In this document: positions 17,678 to 26,764 of the stretch, piece after piece | Layout: every line of letters begins with the position of its first letter | Numbering within the stretch: position 1 is the stretch's first letter | Source: an uncultured Bacillota bacterium | Lineage (GTDB): Bacteria > Bacillota > Dethiobacteria > DTU022 > UBA8154 | Assembly (NCBI GenBank): GCA_937973635.1 | Contig: CALJJZ010000027.1 | Coordinates: forward strand, 1-47,417 | Length of the DNA stretch: 47,417 nt | Reading direction: 5' to 3' | The notes under the pieces: model-generated | The model's database searches: none | What the model saw: only the letters and a program-made list of their open reading frames with translations | What the model was told of the DNA's origin: nothing | Program-made: the position numbers and the translations under genes

Positions 17678-18384
17678 GGCAGATTGCTCCAACCAATCAG
17701 ATCTTCAACCAGGGGCCTGCTGTGAAAAAGCAGCCCTTCCCCATACATGGCCCCTGCCAGGGACCCGAAATAAGCGTCCCGGTTGCGGATATGCTGGCGG
17801 AAACCAGGGTCGTTTACCGGCGTGGCCACCGCCCCCCCGCCGGCCCGGCCAAACTGGCTGCGGTGCGCGTCCAAGGCCTTTTCTTTCAGTGCATAAACAG
17901 AAGAGACATCAATAATAATTTCCGGAAGCATGTCTACGGTTAGAAGATAATAGTATAATTTAAAGGGGCGGAACGGCTCCCCCGCGACGGGTAATCTCCG
18001 CAGCCCGGCAAGGAAAACGGCCCGGTTTAACAGCTCCCCTGCGACTTTATGGTCAGGATGGCGGTCGCCCTGAAAATACGGCGCCAGGACAACCCTGGGT
18101 TGCCAGCGCCGCAGGGCGGCAACCACGGCCAAAAGGCTTTCCCGGTCCGGGGAGAGGGCCGTATCGGGCAGGGCAAGGCATTCGCGCATACAGCATTTTA
18201 AGATCCCGGCTGCTTCTTGCGCCTCCAGCCGCCGCTCCGCCACCGTCCCATTGCTGGCCATTTCTCCCGCCGTTAAGTCAATAATCCCGCAGCTGTACCC
18301 TTTAAGGGCATGTCCAGCCAGGATCCCTCCGACTCCAATTTCCACATCATCGGGATGGGCCCCAAAGGCAAGCAGGTCCAGCAC
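17674..18384 (-). CDS. bshB1: Bacillithiol biosynthesis deacetylase BshB1
   Basis: Zinc-dependent deacetylase (LmbE/PIG-L family) removing the acetyl group from GlcNAc-malate. The 236-residue protein has the metal motif AFGAHPDDVEIGVGG (about residues 6-20, His-x-Asp-Asp), GIIDLTAGEMASNGT and the third ligand in FQGDRHPDHKVAGEL (about 107). GMYGEG-like FGSLAGAMYGEGLLF near the C-terminus is typical of BshB1. It begins four bases after bshC ends and overlaps bshA. Confidence 0.93.
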   Translation of the reverse strand: MLDLLAFGAHPDDVEIGVGGILAGHALKGYSCGIIDLTAGEMASNGTVAERRLEAQEAAGILKCCMRECLALPDTALSPDRESLLAVVAALRRWQPRVVLAPYFQGDRHPDHKVAGELLNRAVFLAGLRRLPVAGEPFRPFKLYYYLLTVDMLPEIIIDVSSVYALKEKALDAHRSQFGRAGGGAVATPVNDPGFRQHIRNRDAYFGSLAGAMYGEGLLFHSRPLVEDLIGWSNLP

Positions 18385-18387
18385 CGT

Positions 18388-19800
18388 TTATCCACCCTCT
18401 TCCGTTTTGATAAAATACAGGTAATGCCCGGGCTCTCCGGGAAATTCCAGAGAAAATTTTTCCCAGAAAGGGAAACCATAAACAAGCAGGTAAGCAACGG
18501 GGTTAAAAGCCCGCTCCTGGAGGCGGGAACGGGGCCAGAGCTTCTCGCGTAACGGCTCCGGCCCCCGCCTGGCTTCCAGCAGGTCCTCCGCCGTCTCCAG
18601 CCCGAGGCCGGAGCGTCCCGCCAATTCCAGCAGGGCAGGCTCTAGCAGAGTAACCCCCGGGCGGGGGAACAGGAGGGAGGGCTCCAAATTAAAAAAAGCA
18701 TAGAGACCCTTCAACTGGGCAAAGTAAGCAAGCTCTGCCGGCCCCGCAACATAGGCAAGGCTGGGGAAAAGACTGTCCTGGAAAAGGGGGCGCAAAAGGA
18801 CATTAGGGCTGAATAAAGCAGGCCGGGCCACAATTAATTGGAAAAGTTCCTCGCGGGAAAGGGAGAGCTCACCACCCGGCGTGTAGTAATAGTCCCTTTC
18901 AAGCAGCAAGGGATAACGTTTCTCTCCCCAGGTGATCATGATAAAAGTTTCCTGTCCGCGGCGCTTTACTTGCAGGGGGAAGCCTCGGGCAACTAAAGCT
19001 TCTTCCGCCAGGGCAATAACCCTGTGCATCTCCCCCCGGCTCTCCAGGGCCCGTAAGAGCAAAGGGATGTACAACCCCCGGGCCGCCGCCGCCAGGGGAT
19101 CAAAAAAAATAAGCCCCAGAGCAGCACACAGATGGGACATGATGCGCATAAACCAGCTGCTTAAGGTCTCTTTTCCCGGGGAGATGGTGGTGCGGAGCCA
19201 CTCCATCACCCTCTCCTGGTGCACTCCGCCTCCGGGCAGATCCAGCCCCTCCAGTTGGGCAAAAAGGTCGGCAAGGGCCTCCTGCTCAAGCTCCAGCTTG
19301 CCCGCCGGCAGATGGTGGGGCGGCAGGTTAAGGGACAAACGGGCCACCCTGCCTTCACCGGCAAGCATAGAAGAATGTAACAGGGGCTGGACGTTATGGT
19401 CTTCTGAAGCCATCCAGAAAAGGGGCTGCACGGGTACCTGCAGCAACAGTTCCAGGCGCCGGGCCAGCCTGACTGCGGCAAGGGCCTTATAGAGGACAAG
19501 GAGAGGACCCGCCAGAAGGCCCGGCTGTTGTCCCGTAATCACAAAAAGGGTGCGCCTGTCCCGCACCTTCTCTGCCCAGCCAGGGGGGGGCTGTACCGGA
19601 AGCGCGGCATTAATCTCCACCAGCAACTCCCTCACTTCAGAGGGAAAGGAGCGGCCCTGCAAAAAAAAAGCCCTCCTGCGGTAAGATTCACCTTCTCTGT
19701 AATTTCCGTTAAAAAAAGCGACAACCCCCGCCTCCTGCTCCACGTAACGGGAGAAAAAAGGGGGGTAAATGCCGTCGAGGGGAGCGATCCGTTTAAACAT
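18388..19800 (-). CDS. bshC: Putative cysteine ligase BshC (bacillithiol synthase)
   Basis: Last enzyme of the pathway, adding cysteine to GlcN-malate. The protein is about 470 residues; BshC family members are around 540, so this one is somewhat short. The diagnostic core TLFVITGQQPGLLAGPLLVL (about residues 83-102), FWMASEDHNVQPL (about 130) and the C-terminal MLxP-type segment (SLAYVAGPAELAYFAQLKG, about 350) are present. I choose ATG 19800 with GAAAGGCAG upstream; a longer frame starts at 19848. Its neighbours bshB1 and bshA complete the known route. Confidence 0.9.
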   Translation of the reverse strand: MFKRIAPLDGIYPPFFSRYVEQEAGVVAFFNGNYREGESYRRRAFFLQGRSFPSEVRELLVEINAALPVQPPPGWAEKVRDRRTLFVITGQQPGLLAGPLLVLYKALAAVRLARRLELLLQVPVQPLFWMASEDHNVQPLLHSSMLAGEGRVARLSLNLPPHHLPAGKLELEQEALADLFAQLEGLDLPGGGVHQERVMEWLRTTISPGKETLSSWFMRIMSHLCAALGLIFFDPLAAAARGLYIPLLLRALESRGEMHRVIALAEEALVARGFPLQVKRRGQETFIMITWGEKRYPLLLERDYYYTPGGELSLSREELFQLIVARPALFSPNVLLRPLFQDSLFPSLAYVAGPAELAYFAQLKGLYAFFNLEPSLLFPRPGVTLLEPALLELAGRSGLGLETAEDLLEARRGPEPLREKLWPRSRLQERAFNPVAYLLVYGFPFWEKFSLEFPGEPGHYLYFIKTEEGG

Positions 19801-19848
19801 CTGCCTTTCTTGCCTTTCCTTCTCTTTATCTGCCCGGCAATTTAGCAA

Positions 19849-20484
19849 TTAAAAATACTCATAAAAGCGTAAAAAGAGGGGGATAGGATCGGATGAATTC
19901 AAAGAAACCCAGTAAATCATATTGTCCTTACGATAATAGTAATTATCTGTATGGCAATGGTTAAGGTAGTACACCTCTACATCCTGCAGAAAAAACGACC
20001 CGAATTTGCCTCCGTCCTTTAAAGCGGACATACGCTCATTAATTTTGCCCAGATGCTTTCTTGCTTCTAGAGCCGTGTCCATCTCGAAAACCCAGACCGT
20101 TACCTGTTCATCAGCGCTGCTGTAATAAGGAATAAAAACCCTGACAATAGGGGCGTCGTAACCATGCATCCGCTGCGCGTGTTCCAGGGCTTCTTTGCCG
20201 GAGATTAATTTATCCATATTCAAGCGCCCCACCCGGGCAGGGAAATGGAGATCCGCTTTCAGAGGTTCTTGCCCCGGCATATCAGCATCCAGGGTAAAGG
20301 TGCCCAAAAGAGGCGTATAATCAAAGGTTTCCACCCGGCTAAAAAAGAGCGAAGGCACCGTCCAATTGATACTGCTTTGCCCCCGAATCAAACCGCCGTT
20401 TAAAGCATAGTAGCGGCCCAGCAGAAAACCAAGGCCAATTAAAAGAAAAGAAAGCAAACAGGTGAAAACAACCTCCCGGCGCAT
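19849..20484 (-). CDS. Membrane-anchored or secreted protein of unknown function
   Basis: The 211-residue protein begins MRREVVFTCLLSFLLIGLGF, a basic N-terminus plus one hydrophobic helix, so it is a signal anchor or signal peptide with an extracytoplasmic domain. The rest is soluble and Tyr/Phe-rich, with YYLNHCHTDNYYYRKDNMIYW near the end and no family I recognise. It ends just before the bshC frame and probably shares its transcript, so a role beside bacillithiol synthesis is possible but unsupported. Upstream lies a 157-base AT-rich gap with a TTGACG box but no good -10. Confidence 0.75.
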   Translation of the reverse strand: MRREVVFTCLLSFLLIGLGFLLGRYYALNGGLIRGQSSINWTVPSLFFSRVETFDYTPLLGTFTLDADMPGQEPLKADLHFPARVGRLNMDKLISGKEALEHAQRMHGYDAPIVRVFIPYYSSADEQVTVWVFEMDTALEARKHLGKINERMSALKDGGKFGSFFLQDVEVYYLNHCHTDNYYYRKDNMIYWVSLNSSDPIPLFLRFYEYF

Positions 20485-20641
20485 CTGTTCACGCCTTCCT
20501 GTTTGTTAATAAGCAATTACTCTGCTGCGTCTTTGTCTTTTTTGTTATTTATACTATATTTCTCCTATTCTATATCCCTCCTCAAAAACCTTCTTCACCC
20601 TATGATATAATATTAAAATCGTCAAAAAAGATGATCTATTT

Positions 20642-21865
20642 TTATTTATGCAGCTGAAAATTATCGTGTAAAGCCTTTACCGCCCGCGGCAGATCCTCGT
20701 TGGCAATTAACAGAGAGATGGTAATATTTGAATCCCCCGTTTGCTTGATTTTAATGCCCTGGGTATGCAACGCCTCCACGACACGGGCCATTACACCAGG
20801 GATGCTGTGCATTCCTACGCCAACCACGGAGACCTTAGCGCAATCCCGGTCAATGCGGTAGGAAACCCCCAGCTCTTTGAGGATCTCTTCGACTTTGGAG
20901 TAGTGCTCTTCTTTGACAGTAAAGGCTTTTATACGCGGAAAGACGCTGATCAGATCAATATTAATCCCCGCAGCAGCAATACGCTGGAATATTTCCAGTT
21001 CCTGGGCGGCATGGGGCTGCGCCAGTTCAATATAAAACTGGACCAGGCCCGTAGTATGGGCAATACCTGTTACAGCGCGGCGGCTGCGGGTGCTGAAATT
21101 GCCTTCACGCAAGAAATGCTCGCCGGTAATCAGCGTTCCGGCACCGTTGTCTTCGGGGCTTTTAACCACGACGTTTACGTTGTTACGCATGGCAACCTCC
21201 ACCGCCCGGGGGTGGATTACCTTAGCCCCCTCGTAGGCAAGCTGGCAGACCTCCCCGTAAGTAATCTGCTGGATGACCTTGGCGTCTTTTAAAATACGCG
21301 GGTCCGCCGTCATGATCCCGGAAACGTCGGTATAGATCTCCACTTTTTCCGCCTGCAGGGCCGCGCCGAGGATTACGGCGGTGGTATCGCTGCCTCCTCT
21401 GCCCATGGTATTTAACTCCCCGTCTTTATCCACCCCCTGAAAGCCGGCAACAACGGGGATGATCTTTCGTTGCATCAGCTCCTGGACCTTCTCCGGCCGG
21501 CAGTCAACTACTTCTGCCTCCCCGTAACAGCCGTCCGTAATAAGGCCCGCTTGAGCGCCGCTCAATGCCCGGGCTTCAAGTCCTGCCTGGCAGAGAGTGG
21601 CGGCCATGACCACTGCAGAGATAATTTCCCCGCAGGACATGATCAGATCAAGTTCTCGTTGCAGGAGCCCCCCGTATTCCTGCAAAGCAAGCCCTTTTAA
21701 GGTATCTGTAGCATAGGGATCACCCTGACGCCCCATTGCCGACACAACCAGGGTAACATCATAACCATCCTCAAGGGCCTCCTTTATACGCTGGACCACC
21801 AGCGCACGTTTATCGGCAGTGGAAACAGAAGTCCCCCCGTATTTTTGCACCAATATTTTCAACAA
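20642..21865 (-). CDS. dapG: Aspartate kinase (DapG/LysC type)
   Basis: Phosphorylates aspartate at the start of the aspartate pathway. The 407-residue single-function enzyme has the kinase motifs VQKYGGTSVSTADKR (residues about 6-20), VVSAMGRQGDP, LNTMGRGGSDTTAVILGAAL (about 150) and EIYTDVSGIMTADPRI, then two ACT domains at the C-terminus (about 265-407), where feedback inhibitors bind. Its position at the end of a lysine-riboswitch operon with asd and dapL suggests it serves diaminopimelate and lysine synthesis. Twenty bases separate it from asd. Confidence 0.95.
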   Translation of the reverse strand: MLKILVQKYGGTSVSTADKRALVVQRIKEALEDGYDVTLVVSAMGRQGDPYATDTLKGLALQEYGGLLQRELDLIMSCGEIISAVVMAATLCQAGLEARALSGAQAGLITDGCYGEAEVVDCRPEKVQELMQRKIIPVVAGFQGVDKDGELNTMGRGGSDTTAVILGAALQAEKVEIYTDVSGIMTADPRILKDAKVIQQITYGEVCQLAYEGAKVIHPRAVEVAMRNNVNVVVKSPEDNGAGTLITGEHFLREGNFSTRSRRAVTGIAHTTGLVQFYIELAQPHAAQELEIFQRIAAAGINIDLISVFPRIKAFTVKEEHYSKVEEILKELGVSYRIDRDCAKVSVVGVGMHSIPGVMARVVEALHTQGIKIKQTGDSNITISLLIANEDLPRAVKALHDNFQLHK

Positions 21866-21885
21866 ATACCACTCTCCTTGATTTT

Positions 21886-22905
21886 TCAGATCAGCAGCTC
21901 GGCAATCTGGACAGAATTGGTCGCTGCGCCTTTGCGAATATTATCGGCAACCACCCACATATTAAGGCCGTACGGGACAGAACGGTCCTGACGGATACGG
22001 CCCACAAATACTTCATCCCGGCCCTCCGTCAGTATCGGCATAGGGTAAAGGAGCTCGGCCGGATCATCCATAACAACTACGCCGGGGAAAGCGGCAAGGG
22101 CTTCCCGGGCCTGCTGCGGGGTAATGGGACGGTTAAATTCCACATTGACGGCTTCGCTGTGCCCGTTAAAGGCGGGCACCCGCACTGTCGTGGCCGTGAT
22201 GGCCAGGTCAGGCAATCCCATAATCTTGCGCGTTTCCCGGATCATCTTCATTTCTTCTTTGGTGTAATCGTCTTCCTCAAAAACGTCGATATGGGGCACC
22301 ATATTAAAAGCAATCTGGTGGTGCCGCGGCGCTGCTTTGTAAGGTATGCGTTCTTTGACAACTTCTTTCCCTGACAATACGGCCTCGCTCTGTGCCGCCA
22401 GCTCATCCACCGCTTCCTTACCCGCCCCTGAGACAGACTGGTAAGTGGCAACTACCACCCGCTTCAAACCTGCAAGGAGGTGCAGAGGTTGCAGGGCTAC
22501 AACCATCTGAATGGTAGAACAATTTGGGTTGGCGATCAGCCCCTGGTGTTTGCGCGCAGCCTCGGGGTTGACTTCTGGCACAACAAGGGGAACCAGGGGA
22601 TCCAGGCGAAAAGCGCTGCTGTTGTCAACAACAATGGCTCCTTTTTTTACAGCTTCCGGGGCCAGAATCTCGCTTATTTCTCCTCCCGCGCTGAAGAAAG
22701 CAAAATCGACCCCCGCAAAGGAAGCGGGCTGTGCTTCTTCTATAGGGTAGTACCTGCCCTCCACCTCCACTTTTTTATCAGCGGAACGGGAGGACGCCAG
22801 CATCTTCCAGTTTTTTACCGGAAATTTGCGCTCCAGCAGCACACGGATAAAGGCCTGACCCACCATACCGGTAACTCCTACGATTGCCACGTTAAACCCA
22901 GACAT
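21886..22905 (-). CDS. asd: Aspartate-semialdehyde dehydrogenase
   Basis: Reduces aspartyl phosphate to the semialdehyde with NADPH. The 339-residue protein begins with the nucleotide-binding VAIVGVTGMVGQAFIRVL, carries the active cysteine in LIANPNCSTIQMVVAL (about residue 128) and the catalytic His in PAFNGHSEAVNVEF (about 246). Normal length. It lies between dapL and dapG in the lysine operon. Confidence 0.97.
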   Translation of the reverse strand: MSGFNVAIVGVTGMVGQAFIRVLLERKFPVKNWKMLASSRSADKKVEVEGRYYPIEEAQPASFAGVDFAFFSAGGEISEILAPEAVKKGAIVVDNSSAFRLDPLVPLVVPEVNPEAARKHQGLIANPNCSTIQMVVALQPLHLLAGLKRVVVATYQSVSGAGKEAVDELAAQSEAVLSGKEVVKERIPYKAAPRHHQIAFNMVPHIDVFEEDDYTKEEMKMIRETRKIMGLPDLAITATTVRVPAFNGHSEAVNVEFNRPITPQQAREALAAFPGVVVMDDPAELLYPMPILTEGRDEVFVGRIRQDRSVPYGLNMWVVADNIRKGAATNSVQIAELLI

Positions 22906-22976
22906 GCAGAACCACCCCTTTGATACAAATATATTAATCTCAGAGTAAAAGGTTGCTTGCTTCCACCAAGCCCCAA

Positions 22977-24152
22977 TCAGTTAAACTTGGCCACTTTTTT
23001 GATCCGCTCCATGGCTTCCTGCAGCCTCTCCTCGGCCACGGTAAGGGCGATACGGAAATAACCCTCGCCGTACTCGCCAAAGCCTCGGCCCGGTGTCAGG
23101 ACCACGCCCGTTTCATCGAGGATATGGCTGACAAACTCAGCAGAAGTAAAGCCGGCCGGCACAGGGGCCCAGAGGTAGATGGTACCGCGGGGCGGCTCCA
23201 CGGGCCAGCCCGCTTCGGAGAGAGCCTTGACGGCGATATCGCGGCGGCGCTGGTACAGCTCGCGCATACTCCTTAAAAACTCCTCCCTCTGCGGATTGAC
23301 AAGGGCCTCTACCCCCGCGTACTGGATCGCTTTAAATACGCCTGAATCTAAATTGGTCTTAAAACGGTAGAGCGCCTCCACGGCCGTCCTGTTTCCCACC
23401 GCATAACCAAGACGCCATCCCGTCATATTAAAAGTCTTGGAAAGGGAGCCAAATTCAATGGCCACATCCCTGGCCCCTTCCGCTTCCAGAAAACTGATGG
23501 GCCGGTAATGATCATAGCCGATCTCGCTGTAAGCCGCATCATGACAGATAAGTAAATTGTACTGCCGCGCAAATTCCACCGCCTGACGGAAAAAGTGCAG
23601 CGGGGCCACGGCACCGGTAGGGTTGTTGGGATAATTCAGGTACATGATTTTGGCCTTGCGGGCGATTTCAACTGGAATGCTTTCCAGGTCGGGAAGAAAA
23701 GCGTTTTCCTGCAAAAGGGGCAGCAGATACGGGGTCCCCCCGGCAAAAAGGGTGCTGATGCCATAGACAGGGTACCCAGGATCCGGGACCAGATTGACAT
23801 CCCCTGCGTCGGTAAAACAAAAAGCGATATGAGCGATCCCCTCTTTGGAACCAATTAAGGGCAGCACTTCATGTTGAGGGTCCAGGGTTACCCCATGGCG
23901 CCTGAGGTAGTAATCGGCCACTGCCTGGCGGAACTCGGCAAGCCCCTGATCCGGCGGATAATTATGGTTGGACGCCCTGGCAACCTCTTCCTGCATCCGT
24001 TTGATGATATAGTCCGGCGTAGGGGCATCAGGGTCTCCAATACCCAGGGAGATGACGTCAACGCCCTTTTCCCGGGCAGCTTTCACTTTTTTGTCAATCT
24101 CCGCAAAAAGATAGCGGGGTAATTTGCGTATGCGTTCAGACAGGCGATCCAT
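22977..24152 (-). CDS. dapL: LL-diaminopimelate aminotransferase DapL
   Basis: Converts tetrahydrodipicolinate directly to LL-diaminopimelate, bypassing the acylated routes. The 391-residue class I/II aminotransferase has VISLGIGDPDAPTPDYIIKR (about residues 32-51), NYPNNPTGAVAP, the Asp-x-Ala-Tyr contact in ICHDAAYSEIGYD, and the PLP lysine in GSLSKTFNMTGWRLGYAVG (about 236). Sequence alone could suit another aminotransferase of this class, but its place between asd and dapF under a lysine riboswitch strongly supports DapL. dapA and dapB are not in the window. Confidence 0.93.
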   Translation of the reverse strand: MDRLSERIRKLPRYLFAEIDKKVKAAREKGVDVISLGIGDPDAPTPDYIIKRMQEEVARASNHNYPPDQGLAEFRQAVADYYLRRHGVTLDPQHEVLPLIGSKEGIAHIAFCFTDAGDVNLVPDPGYPVYGISTLFAGGTPYLLPLLQENAFLPDLESIPVEIARKAKIMYLNYPNNPTGAVAPLHFFRQAVEFARQYNLLICHDAAYSEIGYDHYRPISFLEAEGARDVAIEFGSLSKTFNMTGWRLGYAVGNRTAVEALYRFKTNLDSGVFKAIQYAGVEALVNPQREEFLRSMRELYQRRRDIAVKALSEAGWPVEPPRGTIYLWAPVPAGFTSAEFVSHILDETGVVLTPGRGFGEYGEGYFRIALTVAEERLQEAMERIKKVAKFN

Positions 24153-24203
24153 TCTTGTTCCCTCCCGAGCAGTTCTTTAGTTTTTCAGATCCAGACTCCA
24201 GCT

Positions 24204-25049
24204 TTAGACATTAAAACTTCCATTATATACTTCTTCCGCAGGACCTTCCATGATCACCCTGCCTTCATTTTCCCAGGCGATCTCCAGCTCTCCTCCCGGG
24301 AGATGCACCTTCACCCGGGAATGGAGGCGCCCCGTTAGCACACCAGCCACCACAACGGCACAGGCGCCTGTGCCGCAGGCCAGGGTCGGCCCCACCCCCC
24401 GTTCCCAAACCTTCACTTCAACTTCTGCAGGGCTTATGACGCGGACAAACTCCACGTTAGTGCGCCGGGGGAAAAGGGGGTTGTTTTCCAGCATCTCCCC
24501 CCAGCGCGGCCAGGGTATATCCTGTAAAGAGGGCAGGAAGACAACACAATGGGGGTTACCCATACTGATGGCTGTAAAGTTCAACTCCGTCTCCTGCAGG
24601 CTGACTTTTTCGTCGATGACGCGGCGAGCCGGACCGCTGACAGGGATCCCCGTGCTTTCCAGCACAGGAGGGCCCATATCCACCCTTACCGCCCGCACCG
24701 CTTTCCCCTCCAGCAGCACCTGTACTTCTTTCAGTCCGGCTCCCGTCTCCAGGGAGAAGTTTGGGCTTTCACACATACCCCTTTCCCAGAGATAGCGGGC
24801 CAGGCAACGCAGAGCATTGCCGCACATCTCCGCTTCGCTGCCGTCGGGGTTAAAAATACGCATAGAGAAAGGAGCCTTCTCTCCCCGCTCCAGTAAAGCC
24901 AGCCCGTCAGCCCCGATACCAAAATGGCGGTGGCAAAGCTGGGGAGCCCTGGCGGCATAATAATTTTTATCGAGGCCGTACTTCATGTTATTAATTACGA
25001 TAAAATCATTACCCAGGCCCTGCATCTTGGTAAAAAAAATGACAGACAA
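24204..25049 (-). CDS. dapF: Diaminopimelate epimerase
   Basis: Interconverts LL- and meso-diaminopimelate without cofactor, using two cysteines. The 281-residue protein shows KMQGLGNDFIVINN at the N-terminus, FGIGADGLALLE, the first catalytic Cys in EAEMCGNALRCLARYLWE (about residue 76), and the second in GPTLACGTGACAVVVAGV (about 225). Both cysteines are present. It sits 33 bases after lysA and 51 before dapL. Confidence 0.97.
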   Translation of the reverse strand: MSVIFFTKMQGLGNDFIVINNMKYGLDKNYYAARAPQLCHRHFGIGADGLALLERGEKAPFSMRIFNPDGSEAEMCGNALRCLARYLWERGMCESPNFSLETGAGLKEVQVLLEGKAVRAVRVDMGPPVLESTGIPVSGPARRVIDEKVSLQETELNFTAISMGNPHCVVFLPSLQDIPWPRWGEMLENNPLFPRRTNVEFVRVISPAEVEVKVWERGVGPTLACGTGACAVVVAGVLTGRLHSRVKVHLPGGELEIAWENEGRVIMEGPAEEVYNGSFNV

Positions 25050-25082
25050 GGCGGTTTCCTCCCGAAAGGCAAAGTTAAGAAA

Positions 25083-26357
25083 TTAAACATCCAGGGAAAT
25101 TAAATCGTCATAGCTCTCGCGGCGCACCACAAGCCGCGCCTGGCCATCCCGCACAAAGAGGACAGCCGGCCTGGGATTGCGGTTGTAATTACTGGCCATG
25201 GCATAGCAATAAGCACCGGTGCTGAAAACCGCCAGCAGGTCACCTTTTTCTACCGGCGGCAGCAGAGTGTTTTCGATCAAGATATCCCCCGACTCACATG
25301 CTTTTCCGGCAACGGTGACGGCCACCATCCCGTTGTCCGCAGCTTTATTGGCAAGCATGGCTTCATAGCCGGCCCCGTACAGGGCGGGGCGGATGTTGTC
25401 CATCATCCCCCCGTCCACAGCGACATAGCGGCGGACTCCAGGGACCTCTTTAATCGTGCCCACACGATAAAGGGTGATACCCGCTTCGCCGCAGATAGAA
25501 CGGCCCGGTTCCAGCAACAACTCCGGCAGGGGGAAATTCTTCTCTGCTGCCGCTTCTGTCACCGCTGCCGCCAGGTTGGCCACAAAGGTCTCGATGGAAG
25601 GGGGGGTATCGCTGCTCCGGTAGCGGATGCCCAGGCCTCCCCCCATATTCAGGCGGGGCACCGTATAATCGGCCTTATCCCTGACCAGGGCCATAAAGTC
25701 GAGCATCCGCTGCGCTGCCGGGCGGAAGGATTCGATCTGAAAAATCTGGGACCCGATATGACAGTGGAATCCTGCCAGCTCCAGCTGAGCGGGAACAGAG
25801 AGGACAAGCTCCACCGCCGCCAGGGCTTCTTCCAGGGCAAAGCCGAATTTGGAATCCTCCTGTCCTGTTTGGATATATTCATGGGTATGGGCTTCCACCC
25901 CCGGCCGCAGGCGTAAAAATACCGCCACTTTTTTCCCTTTTTGACGTGTCAGCTCCATCAAGTCTTCCAGCTCCATCATGTTGTCCACGACGATATTGCC
26001 CGTGCCAGTATCAAGGGCCTGCTCAAGTTCTGCCAGGGATTTGTTATTCCCGTGAAAATAGATCCTCTCCAGAGGAAAGCCCGCTTTTAGTGCGGTATAA
26101 AGCTCCCCCCCCGAAACCACATCCAGACCCAGTCCTTCTTCAGCCACCAGCCGGGCCATGGCCAGTACCAGAAAAGCTTTGCCCGCAAAAATAATTTGGC
26201 CCCTGGGATAATGCTGCCGTAAAGCATTGCGAAAACGGCGGCAGTTTTTGCGCAGCAGTTCCTCATCCATAATATAAAGGGGCGTACCATACCGTTCAGC
26301 CAGCTCCACAGTATCACAACCGCCTATCTCCAGGTGCCCCCGTTTATTCACCCTCAT
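25083..26357 (-). CDS. lysA: Diaminopimelate decarboxylase
   Basis: PLP enzyme making lysine from meso-diaminopimelate. The 424-residue fold III decarboxylase has the PLP lysine in IIFAGKAFLVLAMARLV (residue about 55-60; the usual Tyr before Ala-x-Lys is replaced by Phe-Ala-Gly-Lys), GFHCHIGSQIF, LNMGGGLGIRY, the PLP phosphate site EPGRSICGEAG (about 290) and ACESGDILIENT (about 350). The ATG at 26357 follows GGCGGGAACA; the ATG at 26375 has its AGGAG too close. First gene of the riboswitch-controlled operon. Confidence 0.95.
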   Translation of the reverse strand: MRVNKRGHLEIGGCDTVELAERYGTPLYIMDEELLRKNCRRFRNALRQHYPRGQIIFAGKAFLVLAMARLVAEEGLGLDVVSGGELYTALKAGFPLERIYFHGNNKSLAELEQALDTGTGNIVVDNMMELEDLMELTRQKGKKVAVFLRLRPGVEAHTHEYIQTGQEDSKFGFALEEALAAVELVLSVPAQLELAGFHCHIGSQIFQIESFRPAAQRMLDFMALVRDKADYTVPRLNMGGGLGIRYRSSDTPPSIETFVANLAAAVTEAAAEKNFPLPELLLEPGRSICGEAGITLYRVGTIKEVPGVRRYVAVDGGMMDNIRPALYGAGYEAMLANKAADNGMVAVTVAGKACESGDILIENTLLPPVEKGDLLAVFSTGAYCYAMASNYNRNPRPAVLFVRDGQARLVVRRESYDDLISLDV

Positions 26358-26393
26358 TGTTCCCGCCTTTATCATCTCCTGTCACCACCCCCG

Positions 26394-26446
26394 TAAAAAT
26401 ATAAAACGGCTTTCCGGGATAACCGTCAGCCGTCTCCGGCAAAGCC
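26394..26446 (-). terminator. Leader terminator of the lysine riboswitch
   Basis: On the minus strand GGCTTT(g)CCGG pairs with CCGGAAAGCC and is followed by GTTTTATATTTTT. It lies between the riboswitch and the lysA start, as expected for transcription attenuation when lysine is bound. Confidence 0.75.
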
Positions 26447-26469
26447 CGCTTATACCCCCTTAAGCCCCG

Positions 26470-26662
26470 TTGAGATAGCGCTCCACCTGGACCTTGGGCT
26501 TAACGGCACGCTCCAGGTGACAGTCCGCAGATTATTTACCGGCGGACCAGCTTTCAGCCCTCCGGTTAAGGCTGAAAACTTCGGCGGCGGCCCCTTTCCC
26601 CCAGTTCACAGGACCGGTCCTCCCCGGGATACTCTTGACCTTCCGCACCTCTACCTCACCCC
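26470..26662 (-). promoter_or_regulatory. Lysine riboswitch (L box)
   Basis: The minus-strand leader reproduces the conserved L-box blocks in order: GTGAGGTAGAGGTGCGGAA, CAAGAGTAT, CTGTGAACTGGGGGAAAGG, CCGCCGAAG, GGAGGGCTGAAAGCTGG, ACTGTCACCTGG and CCAGGTGGAGCGCTATCTC. P1 forms between GAGGTAG and CTATCTC. These match the Bacillus subtilis lysC leader closely at the ligand core. Lysine binding should favour the downstream terminator and shut off lysA-dapF-dapL-asd-dapG. Confidence 0.95.
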
Positions 26663-26710
26663 GCTTTAAAGAGATGAGGCATTGCCTATGCTTTTTTCTT
26701 TTGCCCTATA

Positions 26711-26739
26711 ATTTTAACATAAAAAAAACGGGACCGCAA
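26711..26739 (-). promoter_or_regulatory. Probable promoter of the lysine operon
   Basis: Minus-strand extended -10 TGT-TAAAAT (26716-26711) with a weak -35 TTGCGG (26739-26734) at 17-base spacing, about 50 bases upstream of the riboswitch. Confidence 0.5.
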
Positions 26740-26764
26740 CAACCACTTTGCCCACAGATTTTCT

